From Collimonas sp. OK307 (GTDB taxonomy: Bacteria; Pseudomonadota; Gammaproteobacteria; Burkholderiales; Burkholderiaceae_D): 64,000 nucleotides of DNA. The stretch lies in contig NZ_FOQI01000016.1 of the NCBI RefSeq assembly GCF_900113705.1, forward strand, positions 62,001 to 126,000, read 5' to 3'. The notes under the pieces are model-generated. The model made no database searches. It worked only from the letters and a program-made list of their open reading frames with translations, and was not told the DNA's origin. Of the stretch, positions 28,153 through 36,722 are shown piece by piece. Both the position numbers and the translations under genes were made by a program. Position 1 is the first letter of the stretch, and each line of letters opens with the position of its first letter.

Positions 28153-29055
28153 TCAAAGATAAATGATGGCCAGCACAACGCCGATAATCAGGCCGAATTT
28201 GATGCACATATACAGCGGCTTGCTGAATTTCTTCAGGGCGCGCCGATATTGGCCGGCAGCCCAGACAAAACGGAACAGCTTGTTGATGCCGCCGGTTTCA
28301 TCTCCGGTTTCGTTGGGCGATGCCGCCGCGCTCATCATGTGCCGGCCGAGCCAGCGGTTGATCGCTTGCGCCCAGCGGTAACGCATGGGGCGTTCGATGT
28401 CGCAAAAAATGATGATGCGATTGCTGTCGCAACCGTTTTGCGCCCAGTGGATAAAGGTTTCGTCGAACACCACACCTTGGCCGTCGCGCCAACTGTAGCG
28501 TTCCTGATTGACCTCGATGAAGCAGCGATCGTCGTTAGGTGTGACCAGGCCCAGGTGATAGCGCAGCGAACCGGCAAACGGATCGCGGTGCGGATTCAGC
28601 GTGCCGCCGGGGGCCAGTTCGGCGAACATCGCCGCCTTGACGCTTGGCGTACGGCGCAGCAGGGCAACGGTCTTGGGGCAAAACTGTTCAGCCGAGGGAT
28701 GGCTGGCGTCATACCATTTCAGGTAGAAGCGTTTCCAGCCGGCTTTGAAGAAAGAGTTGAAGCCGGCGTCGTCATTTTTTTCTGCGGCGCGGATTTTTTC
28801 CAGGCCGATCAGACCCTGTGCTTCGTCGCGGATGGTTTCCCAGTTGTCTTCCAGAATCTTGAGATCGGCAAAGGTGCTGGTCGGCAGGTAAGGCGTATTG
28901 GTAGGCACCTTGGAAAACATGTACATGAAGATGTTGAGCGGCGCCATGATCGACGAATGGTCGAATATCTGCCGGAAGAAGGGCAGGCGCGCCTTGCCGC
29001 GAAAGTGCACGTACAACACCGATAAAATAAAAATACTGACTACTGCCCATTTCAT
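28153..29055 (-). CDS. lpxO: Aspartyl/asparaginyl beta-hydroxylase family protein (LpxO-like lipid A hydroxylase)
   Basis: 300-aa Fe(II)/2-oxoglutarate enzyme with an N-terminal membrane anchor (residues 3-18) and a C-terminal hydrophobic tail. Iron ligands His156-x-Asp158 (NPHRDPF) and His203 (FIHWAQN) are seen. Salmonella LpxO (about 300 aa) hydroxylates the secondary myristate of lipid A in the inner membrane; size, anchor and motif spacing agree. ATG 29055 has a GGAG site; a longer in-frame start 33 codons upstream is less likely. Confidence 0.82.
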   Translation of the reverse strand: MKWAVVSIFILSVLYVHFRGKARLPFFRQIFDHSSIMAPLNIFMYMFSKVPTNTPYLPTSTFADLKILEDNWETIRDEAQGLIGLEKIRAAEKNDDAGFNSFFKAGWKRFYLKWYDASHPSAEQFCPKTVALLRRTPSVKAAMFAELAPGGTLNPHRDPFAGSLRYHLGLVTPNDDRCFIEVNQERYSWRDGQGVVFDETFIHWAQNGCDSNRIIIFCDIERPMRYRWAQAINRWLGRHMMSAAASPNETGDETGGINKLFRFVWAAGQYRRALKKFSKPLYMCIKFGLIIGVVLAIIYL

Positions 29056-29277
29056 AAAAATGTGCTCCGTTTCAAAAAATGGCTGGTCACCGTTGCGTTG
29101 CAGGCACGTGCCTGGCGCGTCATATGGTGAGGAAAAAGAATGTGATATTGCCAACTAAAATCAGGTCAACCGCCATTTTATCCCTTTTGTGACTTGTAAC
29201 TGTGATCTTGCGGCGTTTGTTAACCTGGTTGGTTGCTGCAGGGAACGTCGCGGAAGCGTATTGCCAACATTGCCTCA

Positions 29278-29430
29278 TATAATATTTCGATGTTAATATT
29301 GCGCTTCCTTAGGGGAGTAGCCGCCTTCGTTTCTTTCGAAGAGCACATGTCAACATACTTGGCGCTGTACCAAATTTACGCCATGGCATGCGCGACCGCA
29401 CGGTTTGGCAAGACCTATGGTGCTTCTCTT
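29278..29430 (+). promoter_or_regulatory. yybP-ykoY (Mn2+) riboswitch with upstream -10 box
   Basis: The conserved riboswitch blocks occur in order: AGGGGAGTAGCCGCC (29311), GTCAACATAC (29349), and GGTTTGGCAAGACCTATGG (29402). They match the E. coli mntP and alx leaders. A perfect TATAAT at 29278-29283 would start transcription shortly upstream. The aptamer senses Mn2+ and the downstream gene is a cation exchanger. About 200 nt of pyrimidine-rich leader separate it from the start codon and should hold the expression platform; no clear intrinsic terminator was identified. The stretch 29056-29277 shows nothing definite. Confidence 0.9.
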
Positions 29431-29628
29431 TACCCGGCCGGGCGAAGGTGTTGCGCCATTCGTCAGTGCCCGGCCCTCAGGATTTCCTCTCATGCTTATT
29501 TACCTCCGATGGCAGCGTCAATGTTCTGCTGCAGCCAGCTTTGCTAAACTATTCGTCGTCTCGTCTTCATCATCATTTTCTTCACCAGTTTCATCTGTAT
29601 CCCTGATTTTTCCTGCAGGAGCACGCGC

Positions 29629-30633
29629 ATGATGCTCAGCGTTGCTCTGTTACTCGGTTCTGCCGTAGTGATTTATCTGTCTTGCGAGTATTTCGTCAAT
29701 AGCATCGAATGGGTCGGACGCCGGCTGGGCATTGCGCAAAGTGCCGTCGGCACGGTGTTGGCGGCGTTTGGTACTGCGTTGCCGGAAAGCGTCGTGACCT
29801 TTGTCGCCGTGGTATTCGGACGCGATGCGGCGCACCGGGAAATCGGCGTCGGTGCTGCGCTGGGCGGGCCGCTGGTGTTGGCGACAATCGCCTATGCGGT
29901 GGTCGGCCTGATGTTCATCCTGAATCGTAAAAAACTCGGCACCATCCTGCTGTCGGCCAGTGCTGCGCAACGGCTGAGCCGTGACCAGGCCTGGTTCATC
30001 GGTATTTTTGTGGTCAAGGTCGGTCTCGGCCTGGTGGCGTTTGCCATCAAGCCTTGGCTGGGTGTGTTTTTCCTGCTGGCCTACGGCGTATATATCTGGG
30101 GTGAAATGCGCAAGGAAGAAGATGCCGATGCCGAAGTGCATGACCTGGAACCTTTGAAATTCCGGCCGCACGATCCGCAACCGGGAATTGGCTGGGCCTT
30201 GCTGCAAACCTTGGTGGCGCTGGTGGTGATTTTCCTGAGTTCCCAGTTGTTCGTACATCAGCTGGGTGATATTGCGCCTTGGCTGGGTATTTCACCGCAA
30301 CTGGCTGCGCTCTTGCTCAGCCCGATTGCTACCGAGTTGCCAGAGATCCTGAATGCGGTGATCTGGGTCAGGCAGGGCAAGCAAAACCTGGCTCTGAGCA
30401 ATATCAGCGGCGCCATGATGATCCAGGCGACTATCCCGACCGCGCTGGTATTGATCTTTACGCCGTGGATGCTGGGCCCGCCATTGATCTGGGCCGCAGC
30501 CGTGACGATGATGTCGATGTTCGGTTTGTATATCCTGCTGCGCAAGGGGATGTTGACCGCTGGCCGTCTGGCTATCTTCGGCTTGTTGTATTTGCTGTTT
30601 GCTGTCGGGCTGGGATTTATCGGCGTGCATTGA
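29629..30633 (+). CDS. CaCA-family cation exchanger (YrbG/CaxA-like)
   Basis: 334-aa inner-membrane antiporter with about ten TM helices and two inverted alpha-repeats, GTALPESVVTFVAV and SPIATELPEILNAV, whose acidic residues bind the cation. Nominally a Ca2+/Na+ or H+ exchanger. The Mn2+ riboswitch upstream implies that it exports Mn2+ in this organism, or that Mn2+ stress is relieved through it. GCAGGAG precedes the start. Confidence 0.9.
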   Translation: MMLSVALLLGSAVVIYLSCEYFVNSIEWVGRRLGIAQSAVGTVLAAFGTALPESVVTFVAVVFGRDAAHREIGVGAALGGPLVLATIAYAVVGLMFILNRKKLGTILLSASAAQRLSRDQAWFIGIFVVKVGLGLVAFAIKPWLGVFFLLAYGVYIWGEMRKEEDADAEVHDLEPLKFRPHDPQPGIGWALLQTLVALVVIFLSSQLFVHQLGDIAPWLGISPQLAALLLSPIATELPEILNAVIWVRQGKQNLALSNISGAMMIQATIPTALVLIFTPWMLGPPLIWAAAVTMMSMFGLYILLRKGMLTAGRLAIFGLLYLLFAVGLGFIGVH

Positions 30634-30654
30634 TTGCCTTTGACAAAGCCGTTG

Positions 30655-30978
30655 TCAGGTGCGTGCACCCAGGGCGATCACCGCTGCGCCCGTCAACGCC
30701 AGCCCCGCGCCCAGCAGATCGGTCCACCTCGGGCTGACGCCATCGACGCCCCATAGCCAGAAAATCGCGGTGGCGATGTACACCGCGCCATAAGCGGCAT
30801 ACACGCGGCCGCTGGCAGCTGGATGCAGCGTCAATAGCCAGACGAAGGCCATCAAGCTGACTGCGGCCGGTAGCAATAGCCACGCCGAGCCCTTGTTGTT
30901 CAACCATAACATCGGCAGGTAGCAGCCGAGCAGCTCGGCGATGGCGGTCAGCAGGAACAGGCCAAGGGTTTTTGTCAT
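30655..30978 (-). CDS. ynfA: YnfA/UPF0060 family four-TM membrane protein
   Basis: 107-aa small membrane protein of the UPF0060 family, related in topology to SMR transporters. Conserved [25 protein letters not shown] and the C-terminal [15 protein letters not shown] are visible. ATG 30978 is chosen because the family starts with a TM helix right away. It shares a short divergent region with the sugE riboswitch. Function not proven; roles in cation efflux have been proposed. Confidence 0.88.
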   Translation of the reverse strand: MTKTLGLFLLTAIAELLGCYLPMLWLNNKGSAWLLLPAAVSLMAFVWLLTLHPAASGRVYAAYGAVYIATAIFWLWGVDGVSPRWTDLLGAGLALTGAAVIALGART

Positions 30979-31065
30979 GACAGGGTGTAAAAGAAGCCGG
31001 GAAGAGTAGGGTAGCAGCAAGAACCAATATAATGTTGCTATTATTACTCTAGCGTTACCCCAGTA

Positions 31066-31106
31066 CCGGGACGCCCCGGCGCTGCATTCCATCCGGGGAC
31101 GCCCCC
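31066..31106 (+). promoter_or_regulatory. Probable guanidine-II (mini-ykkC) riboswitch with ACGC loops
   Basis: Two small GC hairpins, CCGGG-ACGC-CCCGG and GGGG-ACGC-CCCC, separated by 15 nt and ending 9 nt before the GGAG ribosome-binding site of sugE. This is the mini-ykkC architecture, which controls guanidine exporters. The consensus loop is ACGR; both loops here end in C. A perfect TATAAT lies at 31028-31033. Confidence 0.68.
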
Positions 31107-31124
31107 ATTTTTTCTGGAGCTCGC

Positions 31125-31445
31125 ATGGCCTGGATCATTCTCTTTCTTGCCGGCTTAGCTGAAATTGTCTGGGCTGTCGGCCTGAAATATTCCGAAGGTT
31201 TTACACGTGTCTGGCCTTCTGTAATTACCTGCGTCGGCATGGCCATCAGCATCTGGCTACTGGCGCTGGCGATGCGTACCTTACCACTCGGCACTGCCTA
31301 TGCGGTATGGACTGGCATCGGCGCCGTCGGTTCGTTTATTGCCGGTATCTTGCTGCTGGGCGAGACGGTCAGCGCGGCCCGCATCGCCAGCGTCAGCCTG
31401 ATCGTGCTGGGTTTGATCGGGTTGAAGTTGTCAACAGCAAGCTGA
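31125..31445 (+). CDS. sugE: SugE/Gdx guanidinium exporter (SMR family)
   Basis: 106-aa four-TM SMR protein of the SugE/Gdx subclass, which exchanges guanidinium for protons. Glu13 in [17 protein letters not shown] carries the subclass signature WAVGLK, which separates it from the EmrE-like protein near 20.5 kb. The riboswitch-like hairpins directly upstream fit this assignment. Confidence 0.93.
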   Translation: MAWIILFLAGLAEIVWAVGLKYSEGFTRVWPSVITCVGMAISIWLLALAMRTLPLGTAYAVWTGIGAVGSFIAGILLLGETVSAARIASVSLIVLGLIGLKLSTAS

Positions 31446-31452
31446 AAATTGC

Positions 31453-31773
31453 TTAGGCGGCAGCGTTGATTTTATTGGGTGAACTGACTATTTTTGTTTC
31501 GAATCCTGCGTGGGTTTTCAGGGCCTGGTAACGCAGGCAGGTGACGCGCAGGAACGAAGCGAAATTACTGGCCTCGCCGAAATGCGTGGTGACTTCTTCG
31601 TGCAGTTTTGCGATCAGCTGGTTGGTGGTCAAATCGTTATCTGCGGCCAGTTCCGCCAGGGTTTGCCAAAACAGGTTTTCCAGCTTGATGGTCGTGATGA
31701 CGCCCATGATGCGTACCGAACGGGCGCGCGATTCATATAGTATGGGATCGGCCTGGGCATAAATCTGACACAT
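31453..31773 (-). CDS. Ribbon-helix-helix domain protein
   Basis: 106-aa protein with a central RHH_4-type domain (RSVRIMGVITTIKLENLFWQTLAELAADNDLTTNQLIAKLHEE). Such proteins are probable DNA-binding regulators. GAGGTG precedes ATG 31773; an in-frame extension upstream would read through a 12-bp tandem repeat as a Cys/Leu/Ala repeat and is discounted. It is convergent with sugE, 7 bp apart. Confidence 0.75.
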   Translation of the reverse strand: MCQIYAQADPILYESRARSVRIMGVITTIKLENLFWQTLAELAADNDLTTNQLIAKLHEEVTTHFGEASNFASFLRVTCLRYQALKTHAGFETKIVSSPNKINAAA

Positions 31774-31808
31774 CGAACACCTCGCTTCTTGAATATTTCT
31801 TGACCAAC

Positions 31809-31856
31809 ACGCACATAAGCACGCACATAAGCACGCATATAAGCACGCACATAAGC
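31809..31856. repeat. 12-bp tandem repeat, four copies
   Basis: Four consecutive units of ACGCACATAAGC, with a single T-for-C change in the third. It lies in the 5' region of the ribbon-helix-helix gene, 36 bp before its start codon. Copy-number change would alter leader length by 12 bp per unit, one helical turn plus 1.5 bp. Confidence 0.9.
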
Positions 31857-31897
31857 ACATTGTACGACCGGTCTTGCGGCCGGCCGCACAACGTCCA

Positions 31898-32479
31898 TCA
31901 TAACTCTATGCGTGTCCCCAGTGCAGCCAGGAACAGCGCCAGCCAGGCCGGGTGTGCCGGCCATGCCGGTGCAGTAACCAGATTGCCGTCGCGATGGGCG
32001 GCCGTCACATCGATTTCTGCGTATTTGCCGCCGGCCAGTTTTACTTCCGGCGCACAGGCCGGATAGGCGGAGCAGGTTTTTCCTTCCAGCACGCCAGCCG
32101 CCGCTAGCAGTTGCGGGCCGTGGCAGACGGCGGCAATCGGCTTGTCTGCCGCGTGGAACTGCTGGACGATTTCGATCACACGCGGATTCAGGCGCAGGTA
32201 TTCGGGTGCCCGCCCGCCCGGGATCAGCAAGGCGTCGTAGCGGCTGACATCGACATCGCTGAATGCAGCATTCAGGGTAAAGTTGTGGCCGGGCTTTTCA
32301 CTATAGGTCTGGTCGCCTTCGAAGTCATGGATGGCGGTGCGGATCTGGGCGCCGGCGGCTTTGTCGGGGCACACCACGTCGACCTGGTGGCCAACCATCT
32401 GAAGCGCCTGGAACGGCACCATCAATTCATAATCTTCAACGTAATCGCCAGCGAGAATCAGGATTTTCTTTGCGCTCAT
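31898..32479 (-). CDS. DJ-1/PfpI family protein
   Basis: 193-aa class I glutamine amidotransferase-like protein. The nucleophile elbow AVCHGPQ holds Cys119, preceded by the acidic residue Glu15 (GDYVEDYE) typical of the DJ-1/PfpI/YhbO group. Family activities include a deglycase or glyoxalase function and an ancestral peptidase fold. It is divergent from folE, with a palindromic element between them. Confidence 0.88.
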   Translation of the reverse strand: MSAKKILILAGDYVEDYELMVPFQALQMVGHQVDVVCPDKAAGAQIRTAIHDFEGDQTYSEKPGHNFTLNAAFSDVDVSRYDALLIPGGRAPEYLRLNPRVIEIVQQFHAADKPIAAVCHGPQLLAAAGVLEGKTCSAYPACAPEVKLAGGKYAEIDVTAAHRDGNLVTAPAWPAHPAWLALFLAALGTRIEL

Positions 32480-32541
32480 GATGGATCTTTCCGTGAGGTT
32501 GGTGGGGTAGGGAAGTCGAGTATGGGACTGTAAAAATTTGT

Positions 32542-32565
32542 CTGGTAATAGCCAGTTATTACCAG
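32542..32565. promoter_or_regulatory. Inverted repeat between the DJ-1 gene and folE
   Basis: Perfect 9-bp arms CTGGTAATA / TATTACCAG spaced by GCCAGT. It lies 63 bp upstream of the DJ-1 start and 147 bp upstream of folE and looks like a dimeric repressor site. Confidence 0.5.
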
Positions 32566-32711
32566 CGCAGGTTTCGATGCTGCGCTGCGCAATTCACCGG
32601 CTTTAATGAATGCAATGCAGTAATGCGATAGCTGAATTACACTGTCGGCATCAGCCGCAATGTGCAGCTGCACAATGGCAAGCTAGAATTTTTTTTAGAA
32701 AAGGTAAACAG

Positions 32712-33338
32712 ATGGCCTCAAAAGATCCAGTGCCGGCGGTAGCGGTCAACGCCTTGTCAGAACGTCCAAGCCGTGCCGAGGCGGAATCGGCGATTCGTAC
32801 CTTGTTGCGCTGGGCCGGAGATGATCCGGACCGGGAAGGTTTGCTGGATACGCCGGCGCGCGTGGCGCGGGCTTATGAAGAGTTTTTTGCCGGATACAGC
32901 AAGGACCCGGTGGAAATTCTGTCGACCACGTTTTCAGAAGTTGAAGGTTACGACGAAATGGTGGTGTTGACCGATATCCGTTTCGAGAGCCATTGCGAAC
33001 ATCACATGGCGCCCATCATCGGCAAAGCGCACGTTGCTTATCTGCCGGATCGTCGTGTGGTCGGCATTTCCAAGCTGGCGCGACTGGTCGATATTTTCGC
33101 CAAGCGTTTGCAGATCCAGGAAAAAATGACGGTGCAGATTGCTGATACCTTGCAGCAAGTATTGTTACCGAAAGGTGTGGCAGTAGTGATCGAGGCATCG
33201 CACGGCTGCATGACGACGCGCGGCATCCACAAGCCGGGCACTAGCCTGGTTACCAGCCGCATGCTGGGCGCATTCCGCGACGATCCGTCGACGCGGCGCG
33301 AGTTCATGAGCATCATCAGCCAAAAGCGCAACGGGTAA
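32712..33338 (+). CDS. folE: GTP cyclohydrolase I
   Basis: 208-aa enzyme forming 7,8-dihydroneopterin triphosphate from GTP, for folate or pterin synthesis. Zinc site in [11 protein letters not shown] and the later [13 protein letters not shown] block, plus N-terminal [18 protein letters not shown], match FolE1. The chosen ATG follows an AAGG site; an upstream extension of 34 residues is discounted. Confidence 0.96.
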   Translation: MASKDPVPAVAVNALSERPSRAEAESAIRTLLRWAGDDPDREGLLDTPARVARAYEEFFAGYSKDPVEILSTTFSEVEGYDEMVVLTDIRFESHCEHHMAPIIGKAHVAYLPDRRVVGISKLARLVDIFAKRLQIQEKMTVQIADTLQQVLLPKGVAVVIEASHGCMTTRGIHKPGTSLVTSRMLGAFRDDPSTRREFMSIISQKRNG

Positions 33339-33402
33339 ATCGCGCTTGTTCGCCCTTTGGTTACGGTGCTCCGGCTGACGTCGGAGCACATTCCTGCAAT
33401 AT

Positions 33403-34650
33403 TCAGATCAGCGGCCCGGAGTCGTCTTTCTCTTCGCGCCCGGTTACGCGGGCCAGCATGGCGCGTGCCACCACGCTGCGCGACAGATACCAATACAGCG
33501 CAATCACCGCAAGCGAAAACAACGCAAAACCCAGCATGCCAGCGTATAGGTAAAACACCTTGTACAGCTCGATGCCGACGCCGTACAGAGTCATGTTGAT
33601 CATCCCCATGGTAGCCGCGACGGTGGCTTTCGAGACCGCGCTTTCGGTCAACGTGAAACGGATCATGACGGCGGCCGACAAACCTTCGCCGAAGGCGATC
33701 ACGCTGATCGCCGCCACCAGGAAGTAGGGTTTGTCGAGGAACGCCGCGCCCAACAGCATGATGAGAATACCCACGGCGATCGGATACATGGCCAGCTTGA
33801 TCGAGCTGCCCAGGCGCCAGCGGTCGACTTGCCGCGCCAACACCAGGTTACCGGCAATTAAACAGGCAAACACCGGGATTTGCCAGTAACCGTATTCGAT
33901 CACGCTCAGATGGCCGTCGGCTACCAGAATTTCGGGCGACATGGCGATCCAGCCAATCAGCGGAATTGCCAGTAAAGGCATGCACATCGCGGCTTTCAGA
34001 AAATGGCGGTTGCCAACCACTGCGCGGTAGTCGTGCCAGATCTGCATTAGCGGCAATTTCTCTTTGCGTTGCTTGACGGTTTCAGGCATATGCCGTGCCA
34101 GGCCGATCAGGGCGATAAAGGCAATCGCAGCGATGAACACAAACACCATGCGCCACGGCAGGACCTCAATCATGAAAGCACCCGCCACCGGGCCGATCAG
34201 CGGTGCAATCAACGCCACATTGGCCATCAGCGCAGTGACCCGGATCGCGGCTTTTTCTTCAAACGCTTCTTGCACCACGGCATAGCCGACCGAAGAAATG
34301 AAGCACAAACCCATGCCCTGCAATACGCGCAAGACGATGAAACTCTCGATGCTTTGGGAGAAGAGCGTCGCCAGGCAGGCCAGGATGAAAAAGATGGTGC
34401 CGCCCAACATCACGGGACGGCGTCCGATACGGTCCGAGAGCGGTCCGAACAGCCATTGGAAGATCGCGCCGCCGACCAGGAATGCGGTCATGGCCGACGC
34501 CATCCAGGCGGCGCTGGCGCCGAATTCCCGGGTGACCGTCAGCATGCCGGGCTGAATCATGTCGTTGGCGATGTACACCGAAAACTCAAACAGGACCAGA
34601 GCTAGCGGGAACATCAGGGTATTACGGGTAAGCGTGGAGATTTTTTGCAT
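33403..34650 (-). CDS. mdfA: MdfA-type multidrug/H+ antiporter
   Basis: 415-aa, 12-TM DHA1 transporter close to E. coli MdfA (410 aa) over the whole length. The membrane-embedded acidic pair is conserved as Glu22 and Asp30 in LFEFSVYIANDMIQPGML (E. coli Glu26/Asp34), followed by GPLSDRIGRRPVML. MdfA exports chemically unrelated drugs and contributes to alkaline-pH tolerance. Convergent with folE. Confidence 0.94.
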   Translation of the reverse strand: MQKISTLTRNTLMFPLALVLFEFSVYIANDMIQPGMLTVTREFGASAAWMASAMTAFLVGGAIFQWLFGPLSDRIGRRPVMLGGTIFFILACLATLFSQSIESFIVLRVLQGMGLCFISSVGYAVVQEAFEEKAAIRVTALMANVALIAPLIGPVAGAFMIEVLPWRMVFVFIAAIAFIALIGLARHMPETVKQRKEKLPLMQIWHDYRAVVGNRHFLKAAMCMPLLAIPLIGWIAMSPEILVADGHLSVIEYGYWQIPVFACLIAGNLVLARQVDRWRLGSSIKLAMYPIAVGILIMLLGAAFLDKPYFLVAAISVIAFGEGLSAAVMIRFTLTESAVSKATVAATMGMINMTLYGVGIELYKVFYLYAGMLGFALFSLAVIALYWYLSRSVVARAMLARVTGREEKDDSGPLI

Positions 34651-34799
34651 TTTTTTTGTTTTACTGGGTGAAGCGGTGACAATTGCGGCATTGGTTAACG
34701 CGCGTGCGGTATATGCCCTGTGGGTGTCACGGACGAGTTTGCTTGATTAATTTGCGCAAATAAGTTGCGTGAATAATTTGCTTGAATAACTTACGTAAT

Positions 34800-35708
34800 T
34801 CAAACGACTGGTGTCGCCCAGTCGCTGTCTGCGCTGAATTCCTCGACCAGAAAATCGAGCATGGCGCGCAGGATGGCAGGCATTTGGCGGCGCGAAGCGT
34901 AGACGCCGTAAATGCTCATTTCGCGCGGTTGGTATTCTCCGAGCAGCGGGCGTAGTTTATCACTACGCAGCAATTCCGTGGCCGCATACACAGGTTGCAG
35001 AGTGATTCCGGCGCCATGGACCGCAGCTTCCAGCAGCACCGACGATTCGTTGGCGCTCATGTTGCCGCCCACCGGCACCGCGACCGGTACGCCGTCTTTC
35101 TCGAATTCCCACAGGCTTTTGCCGAAGTAGGAATACGTCAGGCAGTTATGCAAGGCCAGGTCTTCTGCCGTTTTCGGCGTGCCATGCTCTTTCAGATAGG
35201 CCGGCGATGCGCATACCACCGAGCGGCACACCGCCAGTTTGCGCGCGATCAGATTGGGATCGAGTGCATTGGTGATACGGATCGCCAGATCGACCCGCTC
35301 CTCAATCAGATTCACAGTCCGGTCGACCATCAGCATATCTACCGCGGTGCCGGGATAGCGTTTCAGGAAGCGCGTCAGCACCGGCGCCAGGTAGGCTTGT
35401 CCGAGGGACATGCTGCAAGTCAGCCTGAGCGTGCCGCGCGGCGTATCTTCGGGCGTTGTCGCGGATGCCTGGATATCGCTGGCCATGCCCAGCATCTGAC
35501 GGCAGCGCGGCAGGGTATCGCTGCCGGCCGATGTCAGGCTCAATTTGCGCGTGGTGCGATGGAGCAGGCGGGCGCCTACCCACGCTTCCAGTTCGGCCAG
35601 ATAACGCGACACCATGGCGCGCGACATGTCGAGTTTGTCGGCGGCGGCGGTCAGGCTGCCCTGATCCGCTACCTCGACGAATACTTGCATTGCGATAAGT
35701 CTATCCAT
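34800..35708 (-). CDS. LysR-family transcriptional regulator
   Basis: 302-aa LysR protein of the DsdC/CrgA-like class: helix-turn-helix DQGSLTAAADKLDMSRAMVSRYLAELE, and the RLLHRTTRKLSLT recognition wing. It is divergent from the MBL-fold/DsbA-like operon (129 bp between starts), which it probably controls. The intergenic DNA has three spaced TCGA-containing AT-rich segments near 35715-35745. Confidence 0.87.
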   Translation of the reverse strand: MDRLIAMQVFVEVADQGSLTAAADKLDMSRAMVSRYLAELEAWVGARLLHRTTRKLSLTSAGSDTLPRCRQMLGMASDIQASATTPEDTPRGTLRLTCSMSLGQAYLAPVLTRFLKRYPGTAVDMLMVDRTVNLIEERVDLAIRITNALDPNLIARKLAVCRSVVCASPAYLKEHGTPKTAEDLALHNCLTYSYFGKSLWEFEKDGVPVAVPVGGNMSANESSVLLEAAVHGAGITLQPVYAATELLRSDKLRPLLGEYQPREMSIYGVYASRRQMPAILRAMLDFLVEEFSADSDWATPVV

Positions 35709-35837
35709 GATTTTCTCGACGCATTTGATCGACGTATTTGCTCGATTTTTGCAACAAACTGATCGCCATTATGGGGTTTTTCGCATCGTTTTTGGCAACT
35801 ATGATGATGGTTCTTTCACCTCCCCCTGGAGATATCG

Positions 35838-36722
35838 ATGTTTACAAGCAATTTAATCCGCTCGTTGCTGGCAACCGCCACGGGCCTGATGATCGCCGGC
35901 GCGGCTGCAGCAGCACCGCAACCTTTGAAGCTGGAAGTTTATAATCCCGGCGCCAACGGCATTTTCCCGGTGTCTTCCGAGCTGATTACCGGCGCCACCG
36001 ACGCCATCGTGATCGATGCTCAGTTCGATCGCGCCAATGCCGGCCAATTGCTGAAAAAGATCCAGGGCAGCGGCAAGAAACTGACTACGATCTACATCAG
36101 CCACGGCGACCCTGACTATTACTTCGGCCTTGAAGTGTTGAAGGAAGCCTATCCGGACGCCAGGATCCTGGCGCCAGCGCCTGTGATCGCGCACATCAAG
36201 GCCACCATGCAGGCCAAACTGGCATTCTGGGGACCTAAGCTGGGCGTCAACGCGCCCAAGCAGTTGATCGTGCCGGAGCCATTGCAAGGTAATACGCTGA
36301 CGTTGGAAGGGCGCAAGCTGGAAGTGATCGGCCTGGACGGCGCTAGCCCGGATCGCACTTTCGTCTGGATTCCCTCTTTGAAAGCAGTAGTTGGCGGCGT
36401 ACTGGTAGTGGGCAACGAACACGTGTGGACTGCCGATACCCAGACCCTGGATTCGCGCCAGCAATGGATCAAAATGCTGGATAAGATTGCCGCTTTACAT
36501 CCGAAGGTAGTGGTGCCAGGACATTTCAGGGCAGGTGCACCGCAAAACATCGAATCGGTGCGCTTTACCAAAAACTACCTGAAGACTTATGAAATGGAAA
36601 CCGTCAAAGCCAAAGATTCCGCCGCCTTGATCGACGCGATGAAAAGGCAGTATCCGAATCTGGATGGTTTGTCCTCGCTGGAAATTGGCGCCAAAGTGAG
36701 TAAAGGAGAAATGAAATGGTAG
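35838..36722 (+). CDS. Periplasmic MBL-fold metallo-hydrolase-like protein with altered zinc motif
   Basis: 294-aa protein with a signal peptide (cleavage near AAAAAAP, residue 26) and a metallo-beta-lactamase fold. The usual zinc motif HxHxDH is changed to HGDPDY (ISHGDPDYYFG): the second His is Asp and the final His is Tyr, while the later PGHF His is kept. Two-zinc hydrolysis may therefore be modified or lost. It overlaps the DsbA-like gene by 7 bp. Confidence 0.82.
   Translation: MFTSNLIRSLLATATGLMIAGAAAAAPQPLKLEVYNPGANGIFPVSSELITGATDAIVIDAQFDRANAGQLLKKIQGSGKKLTTIYISHGDPDYYFGLEVLKEAYPDARILAPAPVIAHIKATMQAKLAFWGPKLGVNAPKQLIVPEPLQGNTLTLEGRKLEVIGLDGASPDRTFVWIPSLKAVVGGVLVVGNEHVWTADTQTLDSRQQWIKMLDKIAALHPKVVVPGHFRAGAPQNIESVRFTKNYLKTYEMETVKAKDSAALIDAMKRQYPNLDGLSSLEIGAKVSKGEMKW

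Noticed and set aside
29233-29547. Short open frame of about 100 codons covering the yybP-ykoY element
   Set aside because: The sequence is explained by the structured RNA blocks; the protein has no family features.
31809-31856. CRISPR-like array
   Set aside because: Units are 12 bp and directly contiguous without spacers, so this is a tandem repeat.
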